Source of the DNA: Leptolyngbya sp. RL_3_1
GTDB taxonomy: Bacteria > Cyanobacteriota > Cyanobacteriia > Phormidesmidales > Phormidesmidaceae
DNA: 38,948 nucleotides
Assembly (NCBI GenBank): GCA_012032425.1
Contig: JAAUQE010000003.1
Coordinates: 1-38,948, forward strand
Direction of reading: 5' to 3'
The notes below the pieces were generated by a model, which was given only the letters and a program-made list of their open reading frames with translations, was not told the origin of the DNA and made no database searches. Below, in pieces: positions 25,582 through 34,834 of this stretch. The position numbers and the translations under genes are program-made. Numbering within the stretch: the stretch's first letter is position 1; the number at the start of each line of letters is the position of its first letter.

Positions 25582-26166
25582 TGTCGTAATCTCCCTCTAA
25601 TAACAACGGCACTCATTCCCTGCACAGAAGCGCCAAGACTTGTCAGGTCCTCTCAACAAAAGAAGACCCGCTAGGGTGCTTGGAATTTCTATTAGCAATG
25701 GCAGGGGGTAATCAGACCAAAACTCCTATGTCATTTAACAATAGGAGGGCGGTGACGCCTTGGCAATATAAGCTTCAATGATTGTCTCTAATATTAAATA
25801 TTATTAAAACTAATGTAAAAAAATTATTAATTGTATCGAGAAGCTTTGGGGTCCATGATTGGCAGGGGTTGAAGCCGCTAAGGAAGTCAGTTGTCGGCGC
25901 TTCATTGAGCAGCAGGATGGCGTTGGGGGGCGAGTTGGCGCGGATTGTCTAGGTATGGCGGAGCAATCAGGTAAGATCTGTGAACGCGTTAAGGCACTTA
26001 AACCCTTATTTAATTTGCCTTGTGGTTGCAGTGAAGAGGTCAGGGAAATTGTCACCGTTGAGGTGTGCTCCCTGTTTCTGCGATGCCGGTATTGCTGATG
26101 ACTTGAACACTGCGGTTTGGCGGTTACCTGAATGCAAGTTTAGGGGCATAGGTGACCATTGGTTGA
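25582..26166. promoter_or_regulatory. 585-bp divergent regulatory region between ccm and ndhF3 clusters
   Basis: No credible gene is present. The middle (25760-25840) is strongly AT-rich and contains the 15-bp palindrome at 25789-25803 and, next to it, TTA-N7-TAA (25801-25813). Both fit the loose pattern bound by LysR-type CO2 regulators (CmpR: TTA-N7/8-TAA; LysR general: T-N11-A). The region is the expected place for the promoters of both CO2-concentrating gene sets. Binding is inference. Confidence 0.5.
25789..25803. promoter_or_regulatory. Candidate LysR-type operator palindrome
   Basis: TAATATTAAATATTA is a perfect palindrome around its central base and contains T-N11-A. It overlaps TTA-N7-TAA at 25801-25813. 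In AT-rich DNA such motifs can occur by chance, so the call rests mainly on position between two CO2-responsive gene sets. Confidence 0.4.
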
Positions 26167-28026
26167 ATGGATCTCTCTAAATGGTTGGTGATGACGCAGT
26201 TGTGGCTGGAAACATGCTGGCTGATACCCGTTTACGGACTGTTGGGGGCGATCGCTTCATTGCCTTGGTCAGTCGGGTTAATTCGCCGTACTGGACCGCG
26301 TCCAGCGGTATACATCAATATTTTTATGACCCTCGTGGCTTTGGTCCATGGCGGGCTGATTTTTCGAGGGATTTGGAACCAAGGCGGCCATGAAATTGCG
26401 ATCACCTGGTTTCAAGCCGCTGACTTAAAGCTAATCCTGACCTTTGATTTGTCGGTCATCAATCTCGGCGCAGTGGAGCTGATTGCTGGCCTCAGCCTTC
26501 TGGCTCAATTGTTTGCCTTGGGCTATCTGGAAAAGGATTGGTCCTTGGCTCGCTTTTTCTCGATGATGGGCTTCTTCGAAGCGGCCATGAGTGGCGTGAT
26601 TATGAGCAGTTCTCTGTTCTTCACCTACGCCCTGCTGGAAATGTTAACGCTGTCTACCTACCTGTTGGTGGGCTTTTGGTATGCCCAGCCTTTGGTGGTG
26701 ACTGCGGCTCGGGACGCTTTTTTGACGAAGCGCATTGGCGATGCCCTGCTGCTGATGGGGGTCGTGGCCTTATCGGCTTTAGCCGGCAGTTTGAACTTTA
26801 ACGACCTATATGAATGGGTCAAGACGGAAGATCTATCCCCTTGGCTCGCAACCTTACTCGGGCTGGCTTTGATTGCTGGCCCGATTGGTAAATGCGCTCA
26901 GTTTCCCCTGCATCTCTGGCTAGATGAAGCCATGGAAGGCCCCAACCCCGCTTCAATTCTCAGGAATTCGGTGGTGGTGACCTGCGGGGCCTATGTACTG
27001 ATTCGCTTGCAGCCGATTGTGGTCTTGTCCCCGATCGCCCTTGGTACTCTCGTGGTGGTGGGCAGTATTACGGCGGTGGGAGCCTCTCTGGTTGCCTTAG
27101 CCCAGATTGATCTGAAGCGAACCCTCTCCTATTCCACCAGTGCTTACTTAGGGCTGGTGTTTATTGCCGTAGGGACAGAGTGGCCGGGGGTAGCGCTGAT
27201 GATTTTGCTCACCCATGCCGTCACCAAAGCCCTGCTCTTTATGGGGGTGGGGGCGATTATTTTGACGACGAGCTGCCAAAATGTGACCGAGCTAGGGGGC
27301 TTAGGGCGGAAGATGCCTGCCACCACCCTGGCCTATGGGGTCGGAGCCCTGGGCATGGTGGGCCTGTTGCCTCTGGGATGTTTCTGGGGATATCGGCTGG
27401 GGATTGATTTTCTCTGGAGCGAGCATCCTGAATTGGTGGCGATTTTCCTGCTGGTCAATCTGCTGACGGCGCTGAATTTGACGCGGGTTTTCCGGCTAGT
27501 CTTTTTGGGTGAGGCTCAGCCCAAAACCCGCCGTGCCCCCGAAGTGGCTTGGCCCATGGCGTTACCGATGGTGACCCTGACGGTCTTTACACTGCTGGTG
27601 CCCTTGGTCATGCAGAAGCTTTATTTATTGCCCCCTTGGGCTTACGTCAATCAACCGGCCTTGGTGATGTTGATCTTGTCTGGGGGGCTCGGGGTTGGTA
27701 TCGGTGCCACCGTGCCTCTAAGCAAAGTGTTGATTCGGTCGATGAGTCGCCCGGTCCGGCTGTTGCAAGATTTATTGGCCTATGACTTCTACACCGAACG
27801 CTTGTATCGGGTCACGGTGGTGGGGCTGGTGCGAGCCCTCGCGATCGCCAGCGACTGGTGCGATCGCTACATCGTCGATGGTCTAGTGAACTCGGTCGGA
27901 TTTGCCTCCCTGCTGGGGGGCGAGAGCCTGAAGTACAGCATTTCGGGACAATCCCAGGGCTACCTGTTCACCATTGTGGCGGGGGTAAGTCTGTTGGGCC
28001 TGTTGATGACATGGACAATGTGGTAG
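26167..28026 (+). CDS. ndhF3: NDH-1MS subunit NdhF3 (inducible CO2 uptake)
   Basis: NdhF3 is the proton-pumping antiporter-like subunit specific to the low-CO2-induced NDH-1MS complex in thylakoids. The intact 619-residue protein has ~15 TM helices. The proton channel part includes AGPIGKCAQFPLHLWLDEAMEGPNPASILRNSVVV (two stretches) with its conserved Lys, and a second KRTLSYSTSAYLGLVF. The C-terminal part includes LLAYDFYTERLYRVTVVGLVRALA and the long amphipathic region typical of NdhF. ndhD3 follows after 3 bp. Confidence 0.93.
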   Translation: MDLSKWLVMTQLWLETCWLIPVYGLLGAIASLPWSVGLIRRTGPRPAVYINIFMTLVALVHGGLIFRGIWNQGGHEIAITWFQAADLKLILTFDLSVINLGAVELIAGLSLLAQLFALGYLEKDWSLARFFSMMGFFEAAMSGVIMSSSLFFTYALLEMLTLSTYLLVGFWYAQPLVVTAARDAFLTKRIGDALLLMGVVALSALAGSLNFNDLYEWVKTEDLSPWLATLLGLALIAGPIGKCAQFPLHLWLDEAMEGPNPASILRNSVVVTCGAYVLIRLQPIVVLSPIALGTLVVVGSITAVGASLVALAQIDLKRTLSYSTSAYLGLVFIAVGTEWPGVALMILLTHAVTKALLFMGVGAIILTTSCQNVTELGGLGRKMPATTLAYGVGALGMVGLLPLGCFWGYRLGIDFLWSEHPELVAIFLLVNLLTALNLTRVFRLVFLGEAQPKTRRAPEVAWPMALPMVTLTVFTLLVPLVMQKLYLLPPWAYVNQPALVMLILSGGLGVGIGATVPLSKVLIRSMSRPVRLLQDLLAYDFYTERLYRVTVVGLVRALAIASDWCDRYIVDGLVNSVGFASLLGGESLKYSISGQSQGYLFTIVAGVSLLGLLMTWTMW

Positions 28027-28029
28027 GAC

Positions 28030-29585
28030 ATGCTGAGTGCGCTGATTTTCATTCCGTTATTGGGTGCCCTAATTCTCAGTCTTTGGCCAGAGCGTGGGCC
28101 AGAAAGTCAGCAAGCGGTACAAATGCGACAGTTTGCTGCTGTGATCCAGGGGATATCACTGGCCTGGGTCGTGGTTTTAGGGTGTCAATTTGACATCCAG
28201 ATGCCAGGGATGCAGTTTGTGGAATCCTTGGCTTGGGTCGAATCGCTGGGGTTAACCTACCAACTGGGGGTTGATGGCTTAGCGCTGCCGCTGATCTTTA
28301 TCAATAGTCTGCTGGGCCTGATTGCAGTCTGGGCCAGCCCCGCTACGATGCAGCGACCGCGCCTCTATTTTTCACTGTTGCTGATTATCGGTAGCGCGGT
28401 AGCGGGAGCCTTTGTGGCTCAGAACCTGCTGCTGTTCTTCATTTTCTATGAGCTAGAGCTGATTCCCCTTTACCTGCTGATTGCGATTTGGGGCGGGGCA
28501 CGACGGGCCTATGCGGCGACCAAGTTTCTGATTTACACAGCGGTCTCTGGGATTTTGATCCTGGGGGGATTTCTAGGGGTGGTTTGGCTGGGGGGCGGCA
28601 GCTCCTTTGACTATGATCCGACCTTGGCCGCATCGATTGGGATGGTGCCCCAGTTGTTTTTGCTTGGGGCGATGTTGGTGGGATTTGGGATCAAAATTCC
28701 CCTCTTCCCCTTCCATACTTGGTTGCCGGATGCCCACGTGGAAGCTTCGACGCCGGTATCGGTGCTGTTGGCGGGGGTGCTCTTGAAGCTGGGCACCTAC
28801 GGCTTAGTGCGGTTTGGCCTGCAACTGTTCCCAGATGCCTGGACGGTACTCAGCCCCTGGCTGGCGGGATGGGCCGTGGTCAGCGTGCTGTACGGGTCAT
28901 TGGCGCGATCGCCCAAACCGACATGAAAAAAATGGTGGCCTACAGCTCCATTGGCCACATGGGCTACATTCTGTTGGCTGCCGCTGCGGCGACGCCCCTC
29001 AGCGTCTTAGGGACGGTGATGCAGATGGTCAGCCACGGTTTGATCTCTGGTCTGCTCTTTCTGCTGGTGGGGTTGGTTTATAACAAAACCGGGACCCGTG
29101 ATCTGACGGTGCTGCGGGGGCTACTGAACCCAGAGCGGGGGCTGCCGATTGTGGGTGCCCTGATGATTTTGGGGGTGATGGCCAGCGGTGGCCTCCCCGG
29201 CATGGTGGGCTTTATCTCGGAGTTTGTCCTGTTCCGGGGCAGCATTGTGGTCTTCCCGGTGCAAACCCTGCTGTCTTTAATCGGTACGGCGTTAACAGCG
29301 GTTTACTTCCTCTTGCTGGTGAATCGCGTTTTCTTTGGGCGCTTGGCTATCTGTCCCCCGACCGATGCGGTCACCCTAGATATTATTTTGCCCCCCGTGA
29401 CTTGGGCTGAGCGGTGGCCCCCCATAGTGTTGGCGGTGGTGATTGTCGCTCTAGGGGTTCAACCCCATTGGCTCAGTCGCTGGAGTGAAACGGCCTCCTT
29501 GGCTTGGCGATCGCCGGTTGCGACGGTGGCTCAGGTCACGCCAGTCAGATCAGTTTCTCCTCTCGTCTCGTCTCCTTCTCTGTAA
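28030..29585 (+). CDS. ndhD3: NDH-1MS subunit NdhD3, one apparent frameshift
   Basis: NdhD3 is the second antiporter-like subunit of NDH-1MS. The first frame covers MLSALIFIPLLGALIL, LGVDGLALPLIFINSL, FFIFYELELIPLYLLIAIWGG and FPFHTWLPDAHVEASTPVSVLLAGVLLKLGTYG (in parts). It then shifts at the G run 28894-28896. Restoring one G gives VLYGVIGAIAQTDMKKMVAYSSIGHMGY, the conserved continuation, to the stop at 29583-29585 (~518 residues). A sequence indel is the simplest explanation. cupA follows after 19 bp, giving the usual ndhF3-ndhD3-cupA order. Confidence 0.92.
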
Positions 29586-29604
29586 AGCGTTGTTGACCTG
29601 CCCC

Positions 29605-30745
29605 ATGACTAATACCTTATTGAAGCCTGCCGCCGCCCACCCTCTCCAAGACCATATCGATCGCTTGTTGCAGGGGGAAGCGCTGCTGCCAGACTCAGAG
29701 ATTAATTTACTAGAGGTGGTTGGCATCCTGAAGAGCTATGGGGTGGTGTTGGATGCCTACGCGGTCAATCTCAAGTACATGGCTACGGATCAATTTCTCG
29801 TCCTGTTCCCGTTTTTCAAATATTTCAACGGGGAGATTACCCCAGCGAAACTGCTGCGCCACTGGTGGCACGATCGCATCAATTACGAATATGCCGAGTA
29901 CTGTATGCGAGCGATGCTGTGGCATGGGGGCGGGGCTTAGATACCTACTTGGATAGTCCAGAATTTTGCGGGTTTGTGAGGCCGCAATTCAGGCGAAAAT
30001 CCGACGCAACCCCATCCTGCAAGGGCTGCACCGTCTGTTCCCCGATTTCTTGCCTGAGCAGGTGCGCCAATCGGCTTACATCAGGGGCCTGGGGCAGTTT
30101 TGGACGATTATGAGCGAGATGTTTCTGACCCTGTCGGATCGCTATGATGCGGGTGACATCTCCTCGATCCCAGCGGTGGTGGACCATGTGAAGGCGGGTT
30201 TAGTGGCAGCGGCGAATGTGCCGATCACCTTTGCCGTCACTATTAATGACGACCAGTACGACTTGATTCCCGAATCAGCCGGACTGACCTTCTTGGCTGA
30301 TACGGCCATTCCCTATGTAGAAGCGGTGTTCTTCCGGGGTACGCCGTTTTTAGGCACGGTCTCCTACAATGCCCAGGCCCAGCAAATCCCGGTGGAGCAA
30401 GGCTTGTTTGCCTATGGGGCGCTTTATGCTGATCCGGTGCCGATCGGCGGTAGCGGCATTCCGCCCACCCTGCTGATGCAGGACATGCGCCACTACTTGC
30501 CCCCTTATCTCCGGGACTATTATCGCCAGGGCCTGCGGGGAGAAGATGATATTCGGGTGCAGATTTGCCAGAGCTTTCAAAAGTCGATGTTTTGTGTCAC
30601 CTCGGCAGCCTTACAAGGGTTACTCCCCCATAGCCCAAATACGTTAGTGCCGGAGGAGCAAGCCGCTAATCAAGCCTTTTTGGCCGATTGGATGGATCGG
30701 CTGATGTCCTCGCGGCTAGCCGTGGTGCAATTACCAGGGCGTTAG
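29605..30745 (+). CDS. cupA: CO2 hydration protein CupA (ChpY), two apparent frameshifts
   Basis: CupA binds NDH-1MS and carries out vectorial CO2 hydration to bicarbonate on the thylakoid. The N-terminal frame reads LLKPAAAHPLQDHIDRLLQGEALLPD, LKYMATDQFLVLFPFFKYF and LRHWWHDRINYEYAEYCMRAMLWHGGG. A short second frame carries GLDTYLDSPEFCGFV. The third continues AAIQAKIRRNPILQGL to VVQLPGR. Shifts fall near 29925-29935 and 29975-29985, both beside G runs. All segments are present, so the gene is probably functional. The usual partner cupS is not found downstream; a DUF427 gene on the other strand abuts the stop codon. Confidence 0.9.
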
Positions 30746-31029
30746 TTAAGCCTCCACGGTGACACCGCGCCAGAAGGCAATGTAGCCTTTGATGTTGCTG
30801 GCCGCAGGTTTAGGGTCGGCATAATACCAAGCCGCATCGGGATTGGTCTCGCCATTCACCTCTAGGGTGTAATAGCTGGCAGTGCCTTCCAGGGGCAGCC
30901 GGTTTGTTTGCTGCTGGCTTTGAAGTATTCGGTTTTGATTGCATCGGGGGGGAAATATTGATTGCCTTCAACGACTTCGCAGCGATCGCTTTCAGCAATC
31001 ACCACGCCATTCCAGGTTGCCTTAGCCAT
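30746..31029 (-). CDS. DUF427-domain protein (94 aa), one apparent frameshift
   Basis: The first frame, from the ATG complementary to 31027-31029 with AGGAG upstream, reads MAKATWNGVVIAESDRCEVV, then YFPPDAIKTEYFKASSKQTGCPWK. Adding one base to the two-C run at 30885-30886 continues GTASYYTLEVNGETNPDAAWYYADPKPAASNIKGYIAFW to a TAA at 30746-30748. This is the small DUF427 fold, with its WYY-P-PAA-NI-Y-AFW signature. Molecular function is unknown. Its stop is directly next to the cupA stop (convergent, no gap). Confidence 0.82.
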
Positions 31030-31185
31030 GATTTTCTCCTAACGGTGAGGGGCAGTTGATTGTTTGCCCCAGCAGGGCAGTTTCCATTGTGTCCTGTGGT
31101 CGGATGACGATCAATGGTGAAGGGCTAGGGTGAGGGCAAGCTGCGGTAGGATTGACCGCAGTGGTCGTTGTGGAAAAGACCTGCC

Positions 31186-33171
31186 ATGAGCCAGTTTGCC
31201 CCCTCTGCTATTAAAACCCTGACCCAACGCGATCTGGCGCGATCGCGACGTTGCGGAGCTATTCCCAAATTTCCAAAGCCTTTACCCGAAGCTACTCTGG
31301 CCCTTGGGCCTGAGCGGACGGCGCTACGGTGATCGCCCCGCCATGGTCGATACCCACACCCCGCCCACCGCCACCCTGACTTACCGTCAGCTCTGGCAAA
31401 GGATTCAGGGGTTTGCGGCAGGGCTACAGGCCCTTGGGGTTGCCCCCCGAAGTACCGTGGCGTTATTTGCCGACAATAGCCACCGCTGGTTGATTGCCGA
31501 CCAAGGGATCATGACCGCTGGCTGCGCCAACGCCGTGCGCAGTTCCCAAGCCGACCCCGAAGAACTGCGCTACATTGCCGAGCACAGCGACAGCTCCGTG
31601 TTAGTGGCCCACGATCTGAAGCTGTGGCAGCGGTTGCAGGAGGCCGTGACTCACCTGCCGATTACATTGGTCGTCTTGCTCTCGGATGAGGCAGTGCCTG
31701 GAGACGCCCCCGTCAAGATGCTCAATTTTTCGCAACTGCTTGAACTGGGAAAACGGTCACGCTACAGCCGGTCGCGCAAAAAGCAGACGATTTGGCCACG
31801 CTCATCTATACCTCTGGGACCACGGGCAAACCCAAGGGGGTGATCATTACCCACGCCAACCTGCTGCATCAAATCCAGACCTTAGGGGCGGTGGTGCAAC
31901 CGGCGGTGGGCGATCGCGTACTGGGCCTCTTGCCCACCTGGCACACCTTTGGCCGTACCGCTGAGTATTTGCTTTATTCCCAGGGCTGTACCCAGACCTA
32001 CACCAGCATCCGTCACATCAAGGCCGACTTTAAACAAGTCAAGCCCCACTACATGGTGGGCGTGCCCCGCGTCTGGGAGTCGATTTATGAAGGGGTGCAA
32101 AAGCAATTTCGGGAGCAGCCCGCCAGTAAGCAGCGGTTGATCAACACCCTGATGTTGCTAAGTCGCAAATACGTGCAGAACCGCCGCACGGCCAACGGTC
32201 TGAGCCTCGATCACCCCGACACTAGTGCCTTACGCCGCTTGGGCTCCCGCCTTTTGTCTTTTGTCTTCTGGCCCGGTCATGCCTTGGCCGAAAAACTCGT
32301 GTACGGCAAAGTTCGAGAAGCCACCGGGGGCTGTGTCAAGCAGTTGATCAGCGGCGGCGGTTCCCTGGCTCGTCACATCGACCTGTTTTTTGAAATGATC
32401 CAGGTGCCGGTGTTAGTGGGGTATGGCCTCACCGAAACCTCACCGGTGCTCACGGCTCGCCGCCACTGGCGCAACTTGCGGGGCGCTGCGGGTCAACCGA
32501 TCCCCCAGACCGATCTCAAAATTGTCGATCCCGAAACTCGCCAAGCTTTGCCCCTAGGACAAAAAGGGTTGGTGATGGCCCGAGGTCCCCAGGTGATGGT
32601 GGGCTATTACAAAAATCCCGAGGCGACCGCGAAAGTCCTGGATAGTGAAGGCTGGTTTGATACGGGGGATCTGGGCTGGCTCACCCAGGATGCCAATGTG
32701 GTCTTGACCGGTCGAGCTAAAGACACCATCGTCCTGACCAATGGCGAAAATATTGAACCTCAACCGATTGAAGATGCCTGTGTCCGCAGTGCCTACATTG
32801 ACCAAATCATGGTGGTGGGTCAGGACCAACGCTCCCTAGGGGCCTTGATTGTGCCGACCATCGACGCCCTCCAGCAGTGGGCCGCCAGCCAAAATCTGCA
32901 TTTAGCCATTCCCGGTGAAGACAGTTCCGCTCCGGCAGGGGCTACCGCGATCACCTTGGAGAATGAGGCAATTCAGAAACTGTTCCGTGCCGAGCTGAAC
33001 CTCCAGGTGAAGGATCGTCCCGGCTACCGCCCCGATGATCGCATTGGTCCCTTCCGCTTGATTTTGGAACCCTTCTCCATTGAGAATGGCACCCTCACCC
33101 AAACCCTGAAAGTCCGTCGCCCGGTAGTACGGGAACGCTATCGCGATATGATCGACGGGATGTTTGCCTAG
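31186..33171 (+). CDS. aas: Long-chain acyl-CoA/acyl-ACP synthetase, two or more apparent frameshifts
   Basis: This AMP-forming ligase activates free fatty acids; the cyanobacterial enzyme (Aas) is mainly an acyl-ACP synthetase for fatty-acid recycling. The AMP-binding motif YTSGTTGKPKG is followed by HANLLHQIQ, GLLPTWHTFGR, the VGYGLTETSPVLTARR acyl-binding stretch, GWFDTGDLGW and NGENIEPQPIEDAC. The N-terminal part (RRYGDRPAMVDTHTPP through ALFADNSHRWLIADQGIM) is in another frame. Adding one A at 31750-31755 restores GKTVTLQPVAQKADDLATLIYTSG. A further shift lies at 31225-31300, after the likely ATG at 31186. The joined protein is ~660 residues, normal for the family. Confidence 0.87.
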
Positions 33172-33287
33172 TTGTTAGGGCATCCTAATCAAAGTTTGAG
33201 GTTTTTTAGGAAATCTCTCTGGCGGCAGTTGCATGGATCACATGTTTCGCCGTAGCCCATTACAGTTACCCCTCTAAGCCAAGATTT

Positions 33288-33722
33288 ATGGACGTTTCTC
33301 AACTCACGCTCAAGCGGGCAATCAATATTAAAGCGATCGTTACCCCCTTGTGGAAAGAGGAAGCTCAGAAACAGCTACAAGGTCAAATCAACAAGCTCGA
33401 CAGCCAACTGCAGCAGCTTGAGATGCAGGGCCAGCGCACGGTGACGGAACTGCAAAAGCAGGGAGAGAGTGAATCGATCACGCAACAGGTCACCGCTGTA
33501 CAAAATAAGGTGAATCAGGACAAGAGCAAGCTTTTACAGCAGAAAAATCAAATCCTGCAACAGCTCCAGCAAGTCCAAACCCTAGAGCTGAATACGGAAG
33601 TCAGTCAGGGGCAAATGGAGAGTTTCTTCACCGTGGCCCAGGGGGACAACCTGATTAAGAAGATGCAGGTGGAAGTGCTCTTGCGGGACGGGGTGGTTGA
33701 AGAAATTCGGGGTGAGCTTTAG
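33288..33722 (+). CDS. YlqD-family coiled-coil protein
   Basis: The 144-residue soluble protein has a short beta N-terminus (MDVSQLTLKRAINIKAIVTP), a central Gln-rich coiled coil from ~25 to 105, and a C-terminal beta part ending LIKKMQVEVLLRDGVVEEIRGEL. This is the YlqD architecture, a family of unknown function found in Firmicutes and cyanobacteria. The frame is intact. A strong terminator follows 29 bp downstream. Confidence 0.78.
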   Translation: MDVSQLTLKRAINIKAIVTPLWKEEAQKQLQGQINKLDSQLQQLEMQGQRTVTELQKQGESESITQQVTAVQNKVNQDKSKLLQQKNQILQQLQQVQTLELNTEVSQGQMESFFTVAQGDNLIKKMQVEVLLRDGVVEEIRGEL

Positions 33723-33750
33723 GGGGCCGCTCCAAATCATCAGACTCGCC

Positions 33751-33787
33751 AAAGTCGCCAGGGCTGCTTCGGCTCTGGCGACTTTTT
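33751..33787 (+). terminator. Rho-independent terminator after the YlqD gene
   Basis: AAAGTCGCCAG (33751-33761) pairs perfectly with CTGGCGACTTT (33775-33785), extended inside by GGC/GCT around a TGCTTCG loop. A T run reaches 33787. The stem and tail are textbook for intrinsic termination, and the A run on the left arm would let it work in both directions. Confidence 0.88.
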
Positions 33788-33847
33788 GATTGGGTCGGAT
33801 TAAGTAAACGTCAATACGACGAGGTGATTTCGTCAAATTTATCCCCC

Positions 33848-33868
33848 GCCCGCAGATGAATCGCGGGC
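33848..33868. repeat. Hairpin repeat GCCCGC...GCGGGC
   Basis: A 6-bp perfect stem with the loop AGATGAATC. The sequence form (GCCCGCGATTCATCTGCGGGC read on the other strand is split here) is of a type seen between genes in cyanobacteria. Confidence 0.5.
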
Positions 33869-33949
33869 TAAGGGCGCAGGGGAGTCTGGTGTTGGGCGTT
33901 AATTTACGCTGCCCTTGTTCACAGGCTCTGCCTGGGTAACTGGCTGTAC

Positions 33950-33979
33950 GGCTCTGCCGCTGAATTGAGGAGCAGAGCC
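33950..33979. repeat. Hairpin repeat GGCTCTGC...GCAGAGCC
   Basis: An 8-bp perfect inverted repeat around a 14-nt loop. A third partial copy of GGCTCTGCC lies ~25 bp upstream. Confidence 0.55.
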
Positions 33980-34030
33980 TTGACGTCATATGCAGTCCGG
34001 TTGAGTACCCACGAAAAAAATCGGGAGAAC

Positions 34031-34054
34031 GTAGGGGCGCAGGTGTCTGCGCCC
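34031..34054. repeat. Hairpin repeat GTAGGGGCGCAG...CTGCGCCC
   Basis: GGGCGCAG (34035-34042) and CTGCGCCC (34047-34054) form an 8-bp stem with loop GTGT. The GTAGGGGCGC start resembles the TGCGCCCCTAC seen at ~8534-8544 on the opposite strand, so these may be one repeat family. Confidence 0.6.
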
Positions 34055-34152
34055 GGTGCAGAATGCAGGGCAATTAACCGGACTTGATATCAGTGCCAAC
34101 CCGGAGCATTGGCATCGGTTATTGACGCAGAGGTTGAAGCGTCTACAGGTAT

Positions 34153-34611
34153 TTAGCGGATAAGGTTGAGGCGATCGCGGGCCAGCCGCACCACATCCGC
34201 TTGCTCCGGCCAAAACAACTGCGGCAAGGGCGTAATGGGTAGCCAGAGCAGCTGATAGTCAAAACTGGTATCGGTGGGGTTCCCATCTACCTGGTTGGTG
34301 GTGAATAGAAAATAGTGCACCACTTTCCAGCACGTTTTCTTAAACGAGCAGCGCTCTTTAACAGCCAGCTTTTCCAGCAGCACTAGGTCCGTAAGCCCAG
34401 CTTCCTCGGCAATTTCACGATGGGCCGTTTCCTCCAGGGTTTCTCCCGCTTCCACTTGGCCTTTGGGGAGCACCGCAAATTTCTCTGGCCCTTCGCGTAC
34501 TGCGGCAATATAGGTCTGGCCCGCTGCCTGCCGGACCACTACGCCCCCTGCGGAAACCTCAACCGGCAGTCCGGGCTGAAAGTCGTACCAGCTTTGGTCA
34601 ATCTGAATCAT
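34153..34611 (-). CDS. Nudix hydrolase
   Basis: Nudix enzymes hydrolyse nucleoside diphosphates linked to another moiety. The box GQVEAGETLEETAHREIAEE-AGL fits G-x5-E-x7-R-E-x-x-E-E-x-G exactly and follows FAVLPKG. The fold ends LPQLFWPEQADVVRLARDRL. The ATG complementary to 34609-34611 gives 152 residues (MIQIDQSWYDFQPG), close to family size. An upstream in-frame ATG would add a basic 23-residue stretch without conservation. The substrate cannot be told from sequence. Confidence 0.85.
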   Translation of the reverse strand: MIQIDQSWYDFQPGLPVEVSAGGVVVRQAAGQTYIAAVREGPEKFAVLPKGQVEAGETLEETAHREIAEEAGLTDLVLLEKLAVKERCSFKKTCWKVVHYFLFTTNQVDGNPTDTSFDYQLLWLPITPLPQLFWPEQADVVRLARDRLNLIR

Positions 34612-34704
34612 CAATTTAGCTGTTAATTTAAAGCGAGTAATTTTCCTTTGTCCTTGCCCCTGACCTCTTACCGTGCGCATTCACGACCTAATCCGTATTC
34701 CCTT

Positions 34705-34765
34705 TCGGGGGGTTTGGGGGAGTTAGGCCCCCATGACAAGGGGGTTTGGGGGCCAGCCCCCAATT
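34705..34765. repeat. G-rich direct repeat between Nudix and antitoxin genes
   Basis: Two copies of a unit GGGGGTTTGGGGG ... CCCCCA occur at ~34707-34733 and ~34740-34762. Each unit can fold back (GGGGG with CCCCC). The four G5 tracts on one strand could also form a G-quadruplex. No gene is present between 34612 and 34834. Confidence 0.6.
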
Positions 34766-34834
34766 CCGAAGTCCGGTTGTGGTATTTCTCATTCACACCG
34801 ACCCGCCAAACCATGAAGACTGCAGTAACCGAGA

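Larger units (their letters stand above)
33723..34152. other. 430-bp spacer: terminator plus a mosaic of hairpin repeats
   Basis: No gene is present. After the terminator it holds, in order, GCCCGC/GCGGGC hairpin (33848-33868), GGCTCTGC/GCAGAGCC hairpin (33950-33979, with an extra GGCTCTGCC at ~33924-33932), and GGGCGCAG/CTGCGCCC hairpin (34035-34054). The density of separate palindromes suggests accumulated intergenic repeat insertions. Confidence 0.55.

Noticed and set aside
28890-28900. Programmed ribosomal frameshifting in ndhD3 (and similar sites)
   Set aside because: No slippery heptamer with downstream structure is evident. The same kind of break occurs in many unrelated genes, and adding one base restores family sequence, so indels in the sequence are simpler.
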